Under the pieces are notes generated by a model that saw only the letters and a program-made list of their open reading frames with translations, was not told where the DNA came from and searched no databases. Below, piece by piece: positions 47,503-55,628 of a stretch of 58,484 bases of DNA (position 1 is its first letter; each line of letters starts with the position of its first letter). The stretch covers positions 1 to 58,484 of the forward strand of contig DVHK01000076.1 of assembly GCA_018712135.1 (NCBI GenBank). Reading direction: 5' to 3'. Made by a program: the position numbers and the translations under genes. This DNA is from Candidatus Coproplasma avicola. GTDB taxonomy: Bacteria; Bacillota; Clostridia; Christensenellales; Borkfalkiaceae.

Positions 47503-47939
47503 TATATTTCAAGCTGCGAGAACATAGCGTCGAAATCGGTTTCCATATCGGCGGTATATTCGTCGTATACGCGTTTGTTCCAGATTTCCACCCTGCTCAC
47601 CGCGCCGATTATTACGATATCCTTATCGTCGTTTTCAAAAAGAGCGTGGCGCCTGAATTCGGGGCTCAAAAGAATTCTGCCCTGATTGTCTTCGGTAACC
47701 TGAACGCACTTGCGGGCAAACATCCTTACGCGTTTTTGAGCGGCCAGGTCGGACATAGGAGTTTCTTCGAGCTTTTGGAGGATGCTTTCCATTCTCTCCT
47801 TGGTGAACACGAAGATGCAGTGATTTGTTCCAAAGGCAAAGTAAAATTCTTTGCCAAGCCCGTCTTTGAGCTTGGTGGGGATGCGTATTCTGTTTTTAGC
47901 GTCAAGCTGGTGGAAATACTCACCCGTAAACAGTGCCAT
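47502..47939 (-). CDS. mraZ: Transcriptional regulator MraZ
   Basis: First gene of the dcw cluster. The 145-residue protein has two AbrB-like halves with the conserved FTGEYFHQLDAKNRI and the second copy CVQVTEDNQGRILL. In studied bacteria MraZ represses its own operon through short direct repeats at the promoter; a candidate set is present here. AAGGG precedes the ATG. Confidence 0.96.
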   Translation of the reverse strand: MALFTGEYFHQLDAKNRIRIPTKLKDGLGKEFYFAFGTNHCIFVFTKERMESILQKLEETPMSDLAAQKRVRMFARKCVQVTEDNQGRILLSPEFRRHALFENDDKDIVIIGAVSRVEIWNKRVYDEYTADMETDFDAMFSQLEI

Positions 47940-47975
47940 TCGGAAACTTACCCTTTATAAAAACTAAGTGATTTA

Positions 47976-48008
47976 ATGATACCATACCATTTGACCACTG
48001 TCAACCAC
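47976..48008 (-). promoter_or_regulatory. dcw promoter with candidate MraZ boxes
   Basis: TTGACA (48004-47999), 17 bases, TATCAT (47981-47976) with TGG before the -10. GTGG occurs twice at a 10-bp spacing (48008-48005 and 47998-47995), flanking the -35, followed by TGG variants in the spacer. MraZ sites in other bacteria are G-rich direct repeats at about this spacing. The MraZ link is inferred. Confidence 0.6.
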
Positions 48009-48076
48009 CAAAGGCAATTTTTTCAAAAAAAATTTAAATTTATTTTTTATAATATAGTAATTTAATATTTCTGAGA

Positions 48077-48817
48077 TTAGTGCCGCCCCGTTAATAAATC
48101 AAAAATTGCCTTATTCTTAGCCGTATCGCCGCCTATAAATTGAATTTTTTGATTAATAAAACTATTTTTGTAGCAATTACCCAAAATTTTGCCCAAGTGG
48201 TTAGCTGTCCCTAAAACCCCATCAAAAATAGAACAACTATATGTTTTTTTAATCGAATCAGCAGCAAAGATATAATGAGTGCATCCCATAACCACCGCCG
48301 AAGGGCGTTCCGGCGGCAAAAACGGCGACACGTCTATGAAAGGATAATCGCTTATATGCCCCTCAATATATTCAGCCAGACCCGGGCACGCATGCACAGC
48401 GATATTCCCGCAGGAGCGCGCGCAAAGCGCCCTGAACGACGCGCTGCCGACCGTTGCCGGGGTAGCGAGCACAAGACATTCCCCCTTCTCCGCCACCGCC
48501 TGTTTTACCGCCGGCTGTATGCCTATTATCGGGAAGGAATATTTTGCGCGCAGATCGGTTATGCAGACCGAAGTCACCGTGTTGCAGGCGACCACCGCCG
48601 CTGCGGGATTTAGAGCCGCTATCTTTTCAAAAGCAGAAAATGCGAGTTCTTTTATACGTTCGGGCGCAAGGTTTCCGTAAGGAACATTGAAATTATCCGC
48701 AAAATATACAAAGCTTCTGTCGGGGCAGACCCCGACGCACGCCGCGAGAAGGTTGAGCCCGCCTATACCGCTGTCGAACACGCACACGGGCGAACTGTCG
48801 GAACATGAATTACACAT
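48077..48817 (-). CDS. murI: Glutamate racemase
   Basis: Supplies D-Glu for MurD. The 246-residue protein has the aspartate/glutamate racemase fold with VFDSGIGGLN, first catalytic cysteine in VACNTVTS and second in MGCTHY. It lies upstream of mraZ on the same strand, with the mraZ promoter in between, so it is probably a separate unit. No strong terminator follows its stop. Confidence 0.94.
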   Translation of the reverse strand: MCNSCSDSSPVCVFDSGIGGLNLLAACVGVCPDRSFVYFADNFNVPYGNLAPERIKELAFSAFEKIAALNPAAAVVACNTVTSVCITDLRAKYSFPIIGIQPAVKQAVAEKGECLVLATPATVGSASFRALCARSCGNIAVHACPGLAEYIEGHISDYPFIDVSPFLPPERPSAVVMGCTHYIFAADSIKKTYSCSIFDGVLGTANHLGKILGNCYKNSFINQKIQFIGGDTAKNKAIFDLLTGRH

Positions 48818-48881
48818 ATAATTATTAATATTAACGGCGCAAAAAATATATTAAAAAAATTGTAAAAGACTGCAAAAACAG

Positions 48882-48910
48882 TTTACAAGAGCGCGTATTT
48901 GTGATAAAAT
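48882..48910 (+). promoter_or_regulatory. Promoter of rpsT
   Basis: TTTACA (48882-48887), 17 bases, TAAAAT (48905-48910), followed by a leader of about 40 bases with AGGAGA before the start. Confidence 0.6.
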
Positions 48911-48958
48911 CATTCAAGATTTAAAGTTGAATACATTTTCCAAAAGGAGAGATTGAAC

Positions 48959-49222
48959 GTGCCTAATATTAAATCCGCAAAAAAGCGTACTTTGGTAATC
49001 GAAAAGAAAACCGCCCAGAACAAGATGATCAAGTCCGAGGTTAAGACTGCCATCAAAAAATTGCTCGCGGCTATCGATTCAGGCGACAAAGCTACCGCTA
49101 CGCAGATGTTCCCCGGCGTTTGCTCGCTCATTGACGGCGCAGTAAGCAAGGGCGTTTATAAGAAGAACACAGCGGCAAATAAAAAGTCGGGTCTTGCAAA
49201 AAAGCTCAACGCAATGGCTTAA
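48959..49222 (+). CDS. rpsT: 30S ribosomal protein S20
   Basis: Primary 16S rRNA-binding protein, 87 residues, rich in Lys and Ala. The start is GTG at 48959 (protein begins MPNIKSAKKR as in all S20) with AGGAG eight bases upstream. A TTG two codons earlier is an extension of the open frame. It is a single-gene unit with its own terminator. Confidence 0.96.
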   Translation: MPNIKSAKKRTLVIEKKTAQNKMIKSEVKTAIKKLLAAIDSGDKATATQMFPGVCSLIDGAVSKGVYKKNTAANKKSGLAKKLNAMA

Positions 49223-49252
49223 ATAAAAACCGATATTTTAAAAGCGTAATTT

Positions 49253-49279
49253 AAAAGGCGGACGGTTTCGTCCGCCTTA
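49253..49279 (+). terminator. Terminator of rpsT
   Basis: GGCGGAC and GTCCGCC form a 7-bp stem, extended by AA/TT pairs, with a 6-base loop. The T-tract is short (TTAATT). Confidence 0.65.
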
Positions 49280-49561
49280 ATTGCGTTTGGATAATTTACG
49301 AAAGGCGGCGCGCCAACTTTTTGGCGCACCGCCTTTATCCGTATCCCCTTTCTTTGCGGTTATACTGCCGCAAACCGCTTGCCGCACTTTTTTCACTAAT
49401 AATATAATGCTTCGCAGCTTTTTCGTCCGCCCGCATTGTTTGCGGGCGGACTTTTGTATAATCCGGATATTAACCAGATTATGGTAATTATTTACATTAA
49501 GTGAAACAATCGTGAAAAATATTTTCATATACGACATATTTAAAAATATTTCGCAAAGCGA
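49280..49561. other. Gene-free stretch with two large hairpins
   Basis: No convincing reading frame lies between rpsT and the pot regulator promoter. The stretch holds an imperfect hairpin at about 49303-49335 (AAAGGCGG/CCGCCTTT outer arms, GCGCCA/TGGCGC inner arms), a possible promoter TTGCCG-18-TATAAT at about 49379-49408, and a perfect terminator-like hairpin at 49425-49455. A very short RNA of about 40 bases could be made, but this is speculative. Confidence 0.35.
49425..49457 (+). terminator. Strong hairpin with T-tract upstream of the pot operon
   Basis: GTCCGCCCGCA and TGCGGGCGGAC form a perfect 11-bp stem with a 5-base loop followed by TTTTGT. It probably insulates the pot operon from upstream transcription. 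Confidence 0.75.
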
Positions 49562-49590
49562 TTGACTTAGCGCCGCACGATATGTATAAT
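49562..49590 (+). promoter_or_regulatory. Promoter of the pot operon
   Basis: TTGACT (49562-49567), 17 bases, TATAAT (49585-49590) with an extended TG. Start near 49597, leaving an 85-base leader. Confidence 0.75.
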
Positions 49591-49610
49591 CTTTATCGGT
49601 TTGTTATTAC

Positions 49611-49664
49611 TAAACTTTTTGTTTATAAATGCTAACCGTTTAGATACAGTAAACTTTGGGTTTA
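49611..49664 (+). promoter_or_regulatory. Two TAAAC-N5-GTTTA dyads, candidate operators of the pot regulator
   Basis: Identical inverted repeats lie at 49611-49625 and 49650-49664 (the second extends to AGTAAAC/GTTTACT), centres 39 bp apart, both in the leader between the predicted start and the regulator gene. A weaker CTAAC/GTTTAG dyad lies between them. Binding by the downstream HTH-cupin protein is inferred from position. Confidence 0.5.
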
Positions 49665-49682
49665 CTTAATGAGGTATATTAT

Positions 49683-50216
49683 ATGGATATAGGCTCGAAA
49701 ATAAAGCGGCTGAGACTGCAACTCAACCTGTCGCAGGCAGAACTTGCAGACAGGTGCGAACTGACAAAGGGCTACATCTCGCAGCTTGAAAACGACGTCA
49801 CCTCTCCGTCTATCGCCACCCTGATGGACATCCTTGACGCGCTGGGCACCGACCTTGCCGATTTTTTCAAAAAAGAGGACGACGAGAGAATTGTCTTTTC
49901 TGCGGAGGACTTTATCGAAAAGCGCGAAGACGGAATGCTTTTAAAATGGATAATTCCCAACGCGCAGAAAAACGAAATGGAGCCCGTGATGGTCGAGCTT
50001 ATGGCAGGCGCCTCGACATCGCTCGACTTCCCGCACGACGGCGAAGAATTCGGATACGTGCTCGAAGGGCGCGTGCGAATCGAACTGGGCAAACGCAATT
50101 ATGTATGTAAAAAGGGCGAAACCTTTTACTATACCGCAGACAAATCCCACAGGATAACCAACTGCGGAAAAAGCAACGCAAAATTTTTGTGGATTTCCAC
50201 ACCGCCTAATTTTTAA
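49683..50216 (+). CDS. XRE-family HTH regulator with cupin domain (PuuR-like)
   Basis: 177 residues from the ATG at 49683, which has GAGGT seven bases upstream. The N-terminal helix-turn-helix (about 5-60, LRLQLNLSQAELADRCELTK) is followed by a short linker and a C-terminal cupin_2 barrel (about 95-177). This is the layout of regulators such as PuuR that sense small polyamine-related molecules. It is 15 bases before potA and cotranscribed, so it likely represses its own operon in response to polyamines. The ligand is inferred from context only. Confidence 0.9.
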   Translation: MDIGSKIKRLRLQLNLSQAELADRCELTKGYISQLENDVTSPSIATLMDILDALGTDLADFFKKEDDERIVFSAEDFIEKREDGMLLKWIIPNAQKNEMEPVMVELMAGASTSLDFPHDGEEFGYVLEGRVRIELGKRNYVCKKGETFYYTADKSHRITNCGKSNAKFLWISTPPNF

Positions 50217-50231
50217 GGAGAGAAAAACGCC

Positions 50232-51740
50232 ATGACAAACCAGAACATTATTGAGCTTATCGACGTGAGAAAGGTGTTCGACGACGAAACTATCGCCGTC
50301 GACAACTTCAACCTGCAAGTCAAAAAGGGCGAATTCGTCACATTCCTCGGCCCGTCGGGCTGCGGAAAGACGACCACGCTGAGAATGATCGCAGGCTTCG
50401 ACCTGCCCACCTCGGGCAAAATTTTGCTTAACGGCGAGGACATTTCAAACCTTCCCCCCAACAAGCGCCCCGTAAATACCGTATTCCAGAAATACGCGCT
50501 CTTCCCCCACCTCAACGTGTACGAGAACATAGCTTTCGGTCTGCGCCTCAAAAGGGTGGAAAACACCTACAAAAACGAAGCAGGCGACAGCTACACCAAA
50601 AAAGAGCGCCTGACAAAAAAGGAAATTGACCGCAAGGTAAAAAAGGCGCTTGAAATCGTCGATCTCGAAGGCTTTGAAAAACGCAGCGTGAGCACTCTTT
50701 CGGGCGGTCAGCAGCAGAGGGTCGCAATCGCACGCGCCATAGTCAACGAGCCCGAAATTCTGCTTCTGGACGAGCCACTCGGCGCGCTCGACTTAAAAAT
50801 GCGCAAAGAGATGCAGATTGAGCTTAAAAACATGCATCGCCGGCTGGGAATAACCTTTATATACGTCACCCACGACCAGGAAGAGGCGCTGACCATGTCA
50901 GATAAAATCGTCGTAATTAACGACGGTGAAATTCAGCAGACGGGTACCCCCACCGAAATATACAACGAGCCCGTAAACACGTTCGTCGCCGACTTCATCG
51001 GCGAAAGCAACATATTCAACGGCGCCGTCGTGGGCAAATACAAAGTAAGATTCTGCGGCGCGACGTTCGATTGCGTTGACGATTTTGAAATCAATCAGCT
51101 TGTAGACGTTGTCGTCCGCCCCGAGGACATAATAATCTGCAAACCCGGACAGGGTCAGCTCAAAGGCAAGGTTATTTCAACGGTTTTCAAGGGCGTTCAT
51201 TACGAAATAACGGTAGAAGTCGGCAGATTCGAGATCGTAATCCAGTCCACGGCCTACGCCGAACCCGGCAAAGATATAGGCATGAAGATAGAGCCCGACG
51301 GCATACATCTCATGAAGCCCGTCTACACCATCAATCGCTTTGAAGGCGTAATCACCAAGAACAACACGGTTGAATTCGGCGACGGCGAATTCGACTGCGA
51401 CGTCACATCCCTCTATCCCGGCTCGCACCTCGACGAAGACGGATATCTTATTACCGCAGCGGGAGAAAAACTCGACCTTACGGGCGTAGAGGTCAACGTT
51501 GAAGTCGACACCCACGACATTACCATGAGCGACGACAAGGATGAAGGCGGCGCACAGGGCACGATAATTTCAATGATTTACAAGGGCGACCACTACCGCT
51601 ATATAGTCAGAACGGAAGAAAACGAAGAAGATTACGTATTGTCCTGTCCCGACATGTGGAACACCGACGACTTTGTCAGCCTTGTAATCCCCAAAGACAA
51701 AATAAAGCTTACGCTTAAACAGACTGCGGAGAACGACTGA
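50232..51740 (+). CDS. potA: Spermidine/putrescine ABC transporter ATPase PotA, extended
   Basis: Cytoplasmic ATPase of polyamine uptake. The nucleotide-binding domain (1-250) has Walker A GPSGCGKTT, signature LSGGQQQR and Walker B ILLLDEPLGALD. An insertion of charged residues (about 108-135) lies before the signature. After the usual TOBE domain (to about 375), the protein continues for about 125 residues, including a second TOBE-like unit (GTIISMIYKGDHYRY compares with GKVISTVFKGVHYEI). At 502 residues it is well above the usual ~370. AAGGAG precedes the ATG. Confidence 0.93.
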   Translation: MTNQNIIELIDVRKVFDDETIAVDNFNLQVKKGEFVTFLGPSGCGKTTTLRMIAGFDLPTSGKILLNGEDISNLPPNKRPVNTVFQKYALFPHLNVYENIAFGLRLKRVENTYKNEAGDSYTKKERLTKKEIDRKVKKALEIVDLEGFEKRSVSTLSGGQQQRVAIARAIVNEPEILLLDEPLGALDLKMRKEMQIELKNMHRRLGITFIYVTHDQEEALTMSDKIVVINDGEIQQTGTPTEIYNEPVNTFVADFIGESNIFNGAVVGKYKVRFCGATFDCVDDFEINQLVDVVVRPEDIIICKPGQGQLKGKVISTVFKGVHYEITVEVGRFEIVIQSTAYAEPGKDIGMKIEPDGIHLMKPVYTINRFEGVITKNNTVEFGDGEFDCDVTSLYPGSHLDEDGYLITAAGEKLDLTGVEVNVEVDTHDITMSDDKDEGGAQGTIISMIYKGDHYRYIVRTEENEEDYVLSCPDMWNTDDFVSLVIPKDKIKLTLKQTAEND

Positions 51741-51741
51741 G

Positions 51742-52539
51742 ATGAAACTGCGCTTTAACAGAAAACAACTCTGCATTCCGTATGCGGCGTTCCTGATTTT
51801 GTTTGTAATAGTCCCCCTGCTCGTAATAATTTATTACGCGTTCACCGACGGCGAAGGACAGTTCACTTTCGGTAACCTTATTTCGTTCTTTTCAAGCACT
51901 AACACGATAGGCACGCTCATTTACAGTTTTGCGCTGGCAATAACAACGACGCTCGTCTGCCTGCTGATAGCCTACCCCACCGCCTACATTTTGGCGCGCT
52001 CGCACTTTAAGAAAAAATATGTGATGTTGCTGCTTTTCATAATGCCGATGTGGATAAACTTCACCCTGAGGATTACGGCACTCAAAGAAATTCTGACGGC
52101 GATAGAAGGCAACATTGCGGCTTATCCCTTTTTAAACTCGGTAATCGGCATGACGTACGACTTTCTGCCCTTCATGATTCTGCCGCTTTACACATCGCTG
52201 TTAAAACTCGACAACAGTCTTTTGGAGGCTGCGCAGGATCTCGGCGCGAGCAAAATAAAGGTCTTTCTGAGAGTAACTCTTCCCCTCTCGGTGCCCGGAA
52301 TAATCTCGGGCATAACCATGGTGCTTCTGCCCTCGATGACAAACTACGTAGTTTTGGACATGCTCTATAACTCGACCTACATCATGGGCAGCCTTATAGG
52401 AAGTTACTTCAATTCATTCGACTGGAACAACGGTTCCATGATTTCGCTTATACTTCTCGTAATAATATTCATCGTCACGCTCGTCACCAACAGATTCAGC
52501 GATAAGGACGACAATGGCGGCAGGGAGGTCATTTTATGA
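51742..52539 (+). CDS. potB: Polyamine ABC transporter permease PotB
   Basis: 265 residues with six predicted membrane helices and the EAA loop EAAQDLGASKIKVF that docks on PotA. It starts one base after the potA stop and overlaps potC by 4 bases. Order and pairing with potC are standard for polyamine importers. Confidence 0.93.
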   Translation: MKLRFNRKQLCIPYAAFLILFVIVPLLVIIYYAFTDGEGQFTFGNLISFFSSTNTIGTLIYSFALAITTTLVCLLIAYPTAYILARSHFKKKYVMLLLFIMPMWINFTLRITALKEILTAIEGNIAAYPFLNSVIGMTYDFLPFMILPLYTSLLKLDNSLLEAAQDLGASKIKVFLRVTLPLSVPGIISGITMVLLPSMTNYVVLDMLYNSTYIMGSLIGSYFNSFDWNNGSMISLILLVIIFIVTLVTNRFSDKDDNGGREVIL

Positions 52540-53345
52540 AGAAAGTTGCCCCTATTTTATGGATTTGCATAGTACTATGTCTGACATATATACCTATTTT
52601 ACTGCTTGCGGTATACTCTTTTACCGACGCGACGACCGTCGGGGCAGATATCGGCGGCTTTACCTTTGCCAATTACATCAACCTTTTTGCCAATGAAGAG
52701 CTGCGCGACATGATTATAGGAACGGTAGTCCTCGCTGTCGTCTCCGCCACTATCGCAACCATTCTCGGTACGCTCGGCGCAATAGGCGCATTCTATTCCA
52801 AGAAACTCGGAAAAGGTCTCATGCGCTCGGCAAACCAGATTCCCGTAGTAAATGCAGACATCGTTACAGGCTTTTCGCTTTGCGTTCTGCTAATTGTGCT
52901 GTTAGGTATTAATAAAGACACCTTCATTCCGCTCGGAATAGGTCACGTAGTACTCTGCGCCCCCTTCGTCTACCTTTCTGTTATGCCCAAGCTGAAACAG
53001 ATGGACAACAATTTATACGAGGCGGCGCTCGACCTGGGCGCAACGCCCGCGCAGGCGCTTTTTAAAGTCGTCCTGCCCCAACTCATCCCCGGAATTCTTT
53101 CAGGATTCATGCTGGCAATAACTCTGTCGCTCGACGATTACTTTATAACCACCTACACAAAGCCCTCGACGTTCGACACGATAAGCACATATGTTTTCAA
53201 CGCCACGAAGGGCGGACAGACCGAAATAAAGACGGCGCTCTGGGCGCTTTCGACGGTCATTTTCCTCATCGTCATAATCGTCGTTATTGTAATGAACGTC
53301 ACCTCTTCAAAGAAGAAAGCGGAGGTAAAAAATGCAAAAATTTAA
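52536..53345 (+). CDS. potC: Polyamine ABC transporter permease PotC
   Basis: 269 residues, six membrane helices and the EAA loop EAALDLGATPAQALF. It forms the second half of the channel with PotB. It overlaps potB by 4 bases at its start and potD by 14 bases at its end. Confidence 0.93.
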   Translation: MKKVAPILWICIVLCLTYIPILLLAVYSFTDATTVGADIGGFTFANYINLFANEELRDMIIGTVVLAVVSATIATILGTLGAIGAFYSKKLGKGLMRSANQIPVVNADIVTGFSLCVLLIVLLGINKDTFIPLGIGHVVLCAPFVYLSVMPKLKQMDNNLYEAALDLGATPAQALFKVVLPQLIPGILSGFMLAITLSLDDYFITTYTKPSTFDTISTYVFNATKGGQTEIKTALWALSTVIFLIVIIVVIVMNVTSSKKKAEVKNAKI

Positions 53346-54972
53346 AAAAGTTTTGTGCGCAGGCTCGGCGATAGCCATAGCCGCTTGCTCCACCCTCTCC
53401 TTATTCGGCTGCGCAACGCAGAGCGAAGTCGTTACGCTGCGCGTGGCGAACTGGGAAGAATATATCGACCTCGGCGACTGGGGCGACGATGAACTCATCG
53501 ATATTGAAAACCAATTTGCAGAAAACCCCGAGGACGGCGTTTTCGGGCTAAATTCCATGGTAGACGACTTTGTAGAATGGTTCAATTCAAACCACGATTA
53601 CGAAGTTGAAGTTGAATATTCAACTTTCGGCACCAACGAGGATCTATACAACAGACTGTCGCTCGGCGACGTTTACGACCTCGTTTGCCCCTCCGATTAC
53701 ATGATAATGAAACTGCTCGCCGAAGACGAAGTTGAACCCTTTTCAGAGAGCTTTTTTGACACAGAAAATGAGCAAAACTACTATGTAAACTACGCTTCGG
53801 ACTACATTCAGGGCATTTTTGAAGATTACGGCTGGACAAATTACGCCGCCTGCTACATGTGGGGCACGACCGGAATAGTTTACAATCCCGAACTCGTCGG
53901 CGAAGATGATGTTTCTACCTGGAACATTTTAAGAAATACCGACTATAACCGCCAGGTTACCATAAAAGACAATGTGCGCGACGCGTACTTTGCCACCCTC
54001 GGCATCATCCACGGGGACGAACTCATGAGCGGAGTCACCGACGACGAGCGCAGCGCGCTTTTAAACGATACCTCAGACCAGACGATTGCCGCCGCCGAGG
54101 ATATGCTCAAACAAATAAAAGACAACGTTTACTCGTTTGAAACCGACAGCGGCAAAGCCGATATGGTGACGGGCAAAGTGCTTGCAAACTATCAGTGGTC
54201 GGGCGACGCCGTATACATCCTCGACGAGGCCGAGGGCGACGAACTCAGCCCCACTGAACTTTGGTATTCAGTCCCCGACGAATGCACAAACCTGTGGTTT
54301 GACGGCTGGGTTATGCTCAAAGACGGCATAGACGGAAACGAACAGCGCAAGGAAGCAGCCGAAGCTTTTGTAAACTTCCTCTCACGCCCCGACAACGCCG
54401 TGAGAAACATGTATTATATAGGTTACACTTCTTCGATTGCGGGCGACCTCGTTTTCGATTACATGGACTGGAACTACGGTTTTGTATTCGACCCTTCTGA
54501 CGAGGAATACTTTGACGAAGAACTTACAGAAGTTTACGAATACAATTTAAGTTATTTCTTCGGCGAAGGCTATACCCTCTATGCGGATGCATCCGTTCTC
54601 GATTTAGGTTCGGGCACACCAGAAACGAGCGTTGAACTGCTCGGCGAAGAATACGGCAACAATATTGAATACACCGTATACCGCGGCGGCGAAATTAACC
54701 GCGGCAGACAACTTTTCGGGCAATACCCCACTGCGAACGTCATAGAAAGAAGCGTTGTAATGCTTGATTTCGGCGATAAACTTGCCGATATCAACCAAAT
54801 GTGGATTCATGTGCGCTGCCTCGACCTTATGGATTACAATCCCGTCGTTGTCGGTATAGTCGCAGCCGCGATAATAATATTAATTGCCGCGCTTGTTCTT
54901 TATCATTTCAGATACAGAATTTTTATCAGGCAATATAAGCCGAGAAAGGGTTACAAAAAAATAGAAGCGTAA
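53332..54972 (+). CDS. potD: Polyamine-binding lipoprotein PotD with C-terminal membrane helix
   Basis: Extracellular substrate-binding protein. A signal peptide with lipobox LFGC (lipidated C27) is followed by a periplasmic-binding fold beginning LRVANWEEYID, typical of PotD. The expected end of the fold (VVMLDFGDKLADINQMW) is followed by a strong membrane helix (about 505-530) and a basic tail (RQYKPRKGYKKIEA). At 546 residues it is about 190 longer than usual, partly from acidic inserts (for example about 43-60). Having both a lipid anchor and a membrane helix is unusual. GGAGG precedes the ATG, which lies inside potC. Confidence 0.92.
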   Translation: MQKFKKVLCAGSAIAIAACSTLSLFGCATQSEVVTLRVANWEEYIDLGDWGDDELIDIENQFAENPEDGVFGLNSMVDDFVEWFNSNHDYEVEVEYSTFGTNEDLYNRLSLGDVYDLVCPSDYMIMKLLAEDEVEPFSESFFDTENEQNYYVNYASDYIQGIFEDYGWTNYAACYMWGTTGIVYNPELVGEDDVSTWNILRNTDYNRQVTIKDNVRDAYFATLGIIHGDELMSGVTDDERSALLNDTSDQTIAAAEDMLKQIKDNVYSFETDSGKADMVTGKVLANYQWSGDAVYILDEAEGDELSPTELWYSVPDECTNLWFDGWVMLKDGIDGNEQRKEAAEAFVNFLSRPDNAVRNMYYIGYTSSIAGDLVFDYMDWNYGFVFDPSDEEYFDEELTEVYEYNLSYFFGEGYTLYADASVLDLGSGTPETSVELLGEEYGNNIEYTVYRGGEINRGRQLFGQYPTANVIERSVVMLDFGDKLADINQMWIHVRCLDLMDYNPVVVGIVAAAIIILIAALVLYHFRYRIFIRQYKPRKGYKKIEA

Positions 54973-55013
54973 AAAACAAACAGACCGCCGATTTTGCGGT
55001 CTGTTTGTTTTTT
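54973..55013 (+). terminator. Terminator of the pot operon
   Basis: ACAAACAGACCGC pairs with GCGGTCTGTTTGT around a 7-base loop, followed by a T-run. It starts within a few bases of the potD stop. Confidence 0.9.
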
Positions 55014-55047
55014 AATCCTGCAAAATTCATACAGCAAAGATGCTATT

Positions 55048-55070
55048 CCCGCCCGTTTATACGGGCAGGG
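55048..55070. repeat. Small inverted repeat in the gap after the pot operon
   Basis: CCCGCCCG and CGGGCAGGG can pair around a 6-base loop. No U-tract follows on either strand. The rest of 55014-55108 shows no feature. Confidence 0.35.
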
Positions 55071-55108
55071 GATTATTACAAAGCAAGATAAATGTTTTTT
55101 GCAAAGCA

Positions 55109-55614
55109 TCACCTGTTTTTCTCCCAAAAATCAACGGCAAGATTAAACCATCCCTCCGCAACAGCACCCGTACCGAGACCAAAGCCGTGCAGCCATACAT
55201 GACTGGCGCATTTTGAGCGCTTTCTGGCGCCCATATGTTGAGGTTCTGGCAGTTGTTATCGTATTACACCCCCGAAACCCATGCTCCGAAATCGCCCAAA
55301 AATTGGATTGCATAGAAAAAGATCCGTATTCGGTGGCGTTTTTTACGCCGTCCCACGGCTCTACTTGCTCGGCGGGCTGAAAAAGTTTTGTAGCCTTTGC
55401 ATATTCCACGCCGAGAAAGTTATAAACGCCGTTATTTTCACGCCCCTTTATCCGTCTGAACTACGGCATTCGCCGTTATTTCGCCCGGCTGACGGGCGGT
55501 GGCGGTGAAGTAACGCAGGACAAAACATCCGACTATGGCAAAAATAATTATTGCCGCCAATACGACGCAAACGGCTATGATTATTTTCTTTTTTGTTCTA
55601 TTCTTTATCGCCAT
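55109..55614 (-). pseudogene. Remnant of a membrane-anchored type B carboxylesterase
   Basis: Starting at ATG 55614, frame 1 encodes a basic start and a hydrophobic anchor ending IVGC, then GEITANAVVQTDKGA and a stop. The next frame gives NNGVYNFLGVEYAKATKLF and EQVEPWDGVKNATEYG, a third stretch (back in the first frame) gives CQNLNIWAPESAQNAPVM, and a fourth gives VWLHGFGLGTGAVAEGWF. In this order these are the first ~130 residues of para-nitrobenzyl-esterase-like proteins. At least three frameshifts separate them, and a TGA at 55111-55109 ends the match. The remaining ~350 residues with the catalytic Ser, Glu and His are absent. The gene is dead. Confidence 0.85.
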
Positions 55615-55628
55615 AAAATATTTCCTTA

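Noticed and set aside
49277-49537. 86-codon minus-strand frame between rpsT and the pot regulator
   Set aside because: It spans two hairpins, has no ribosome site and no similarity I recognise.
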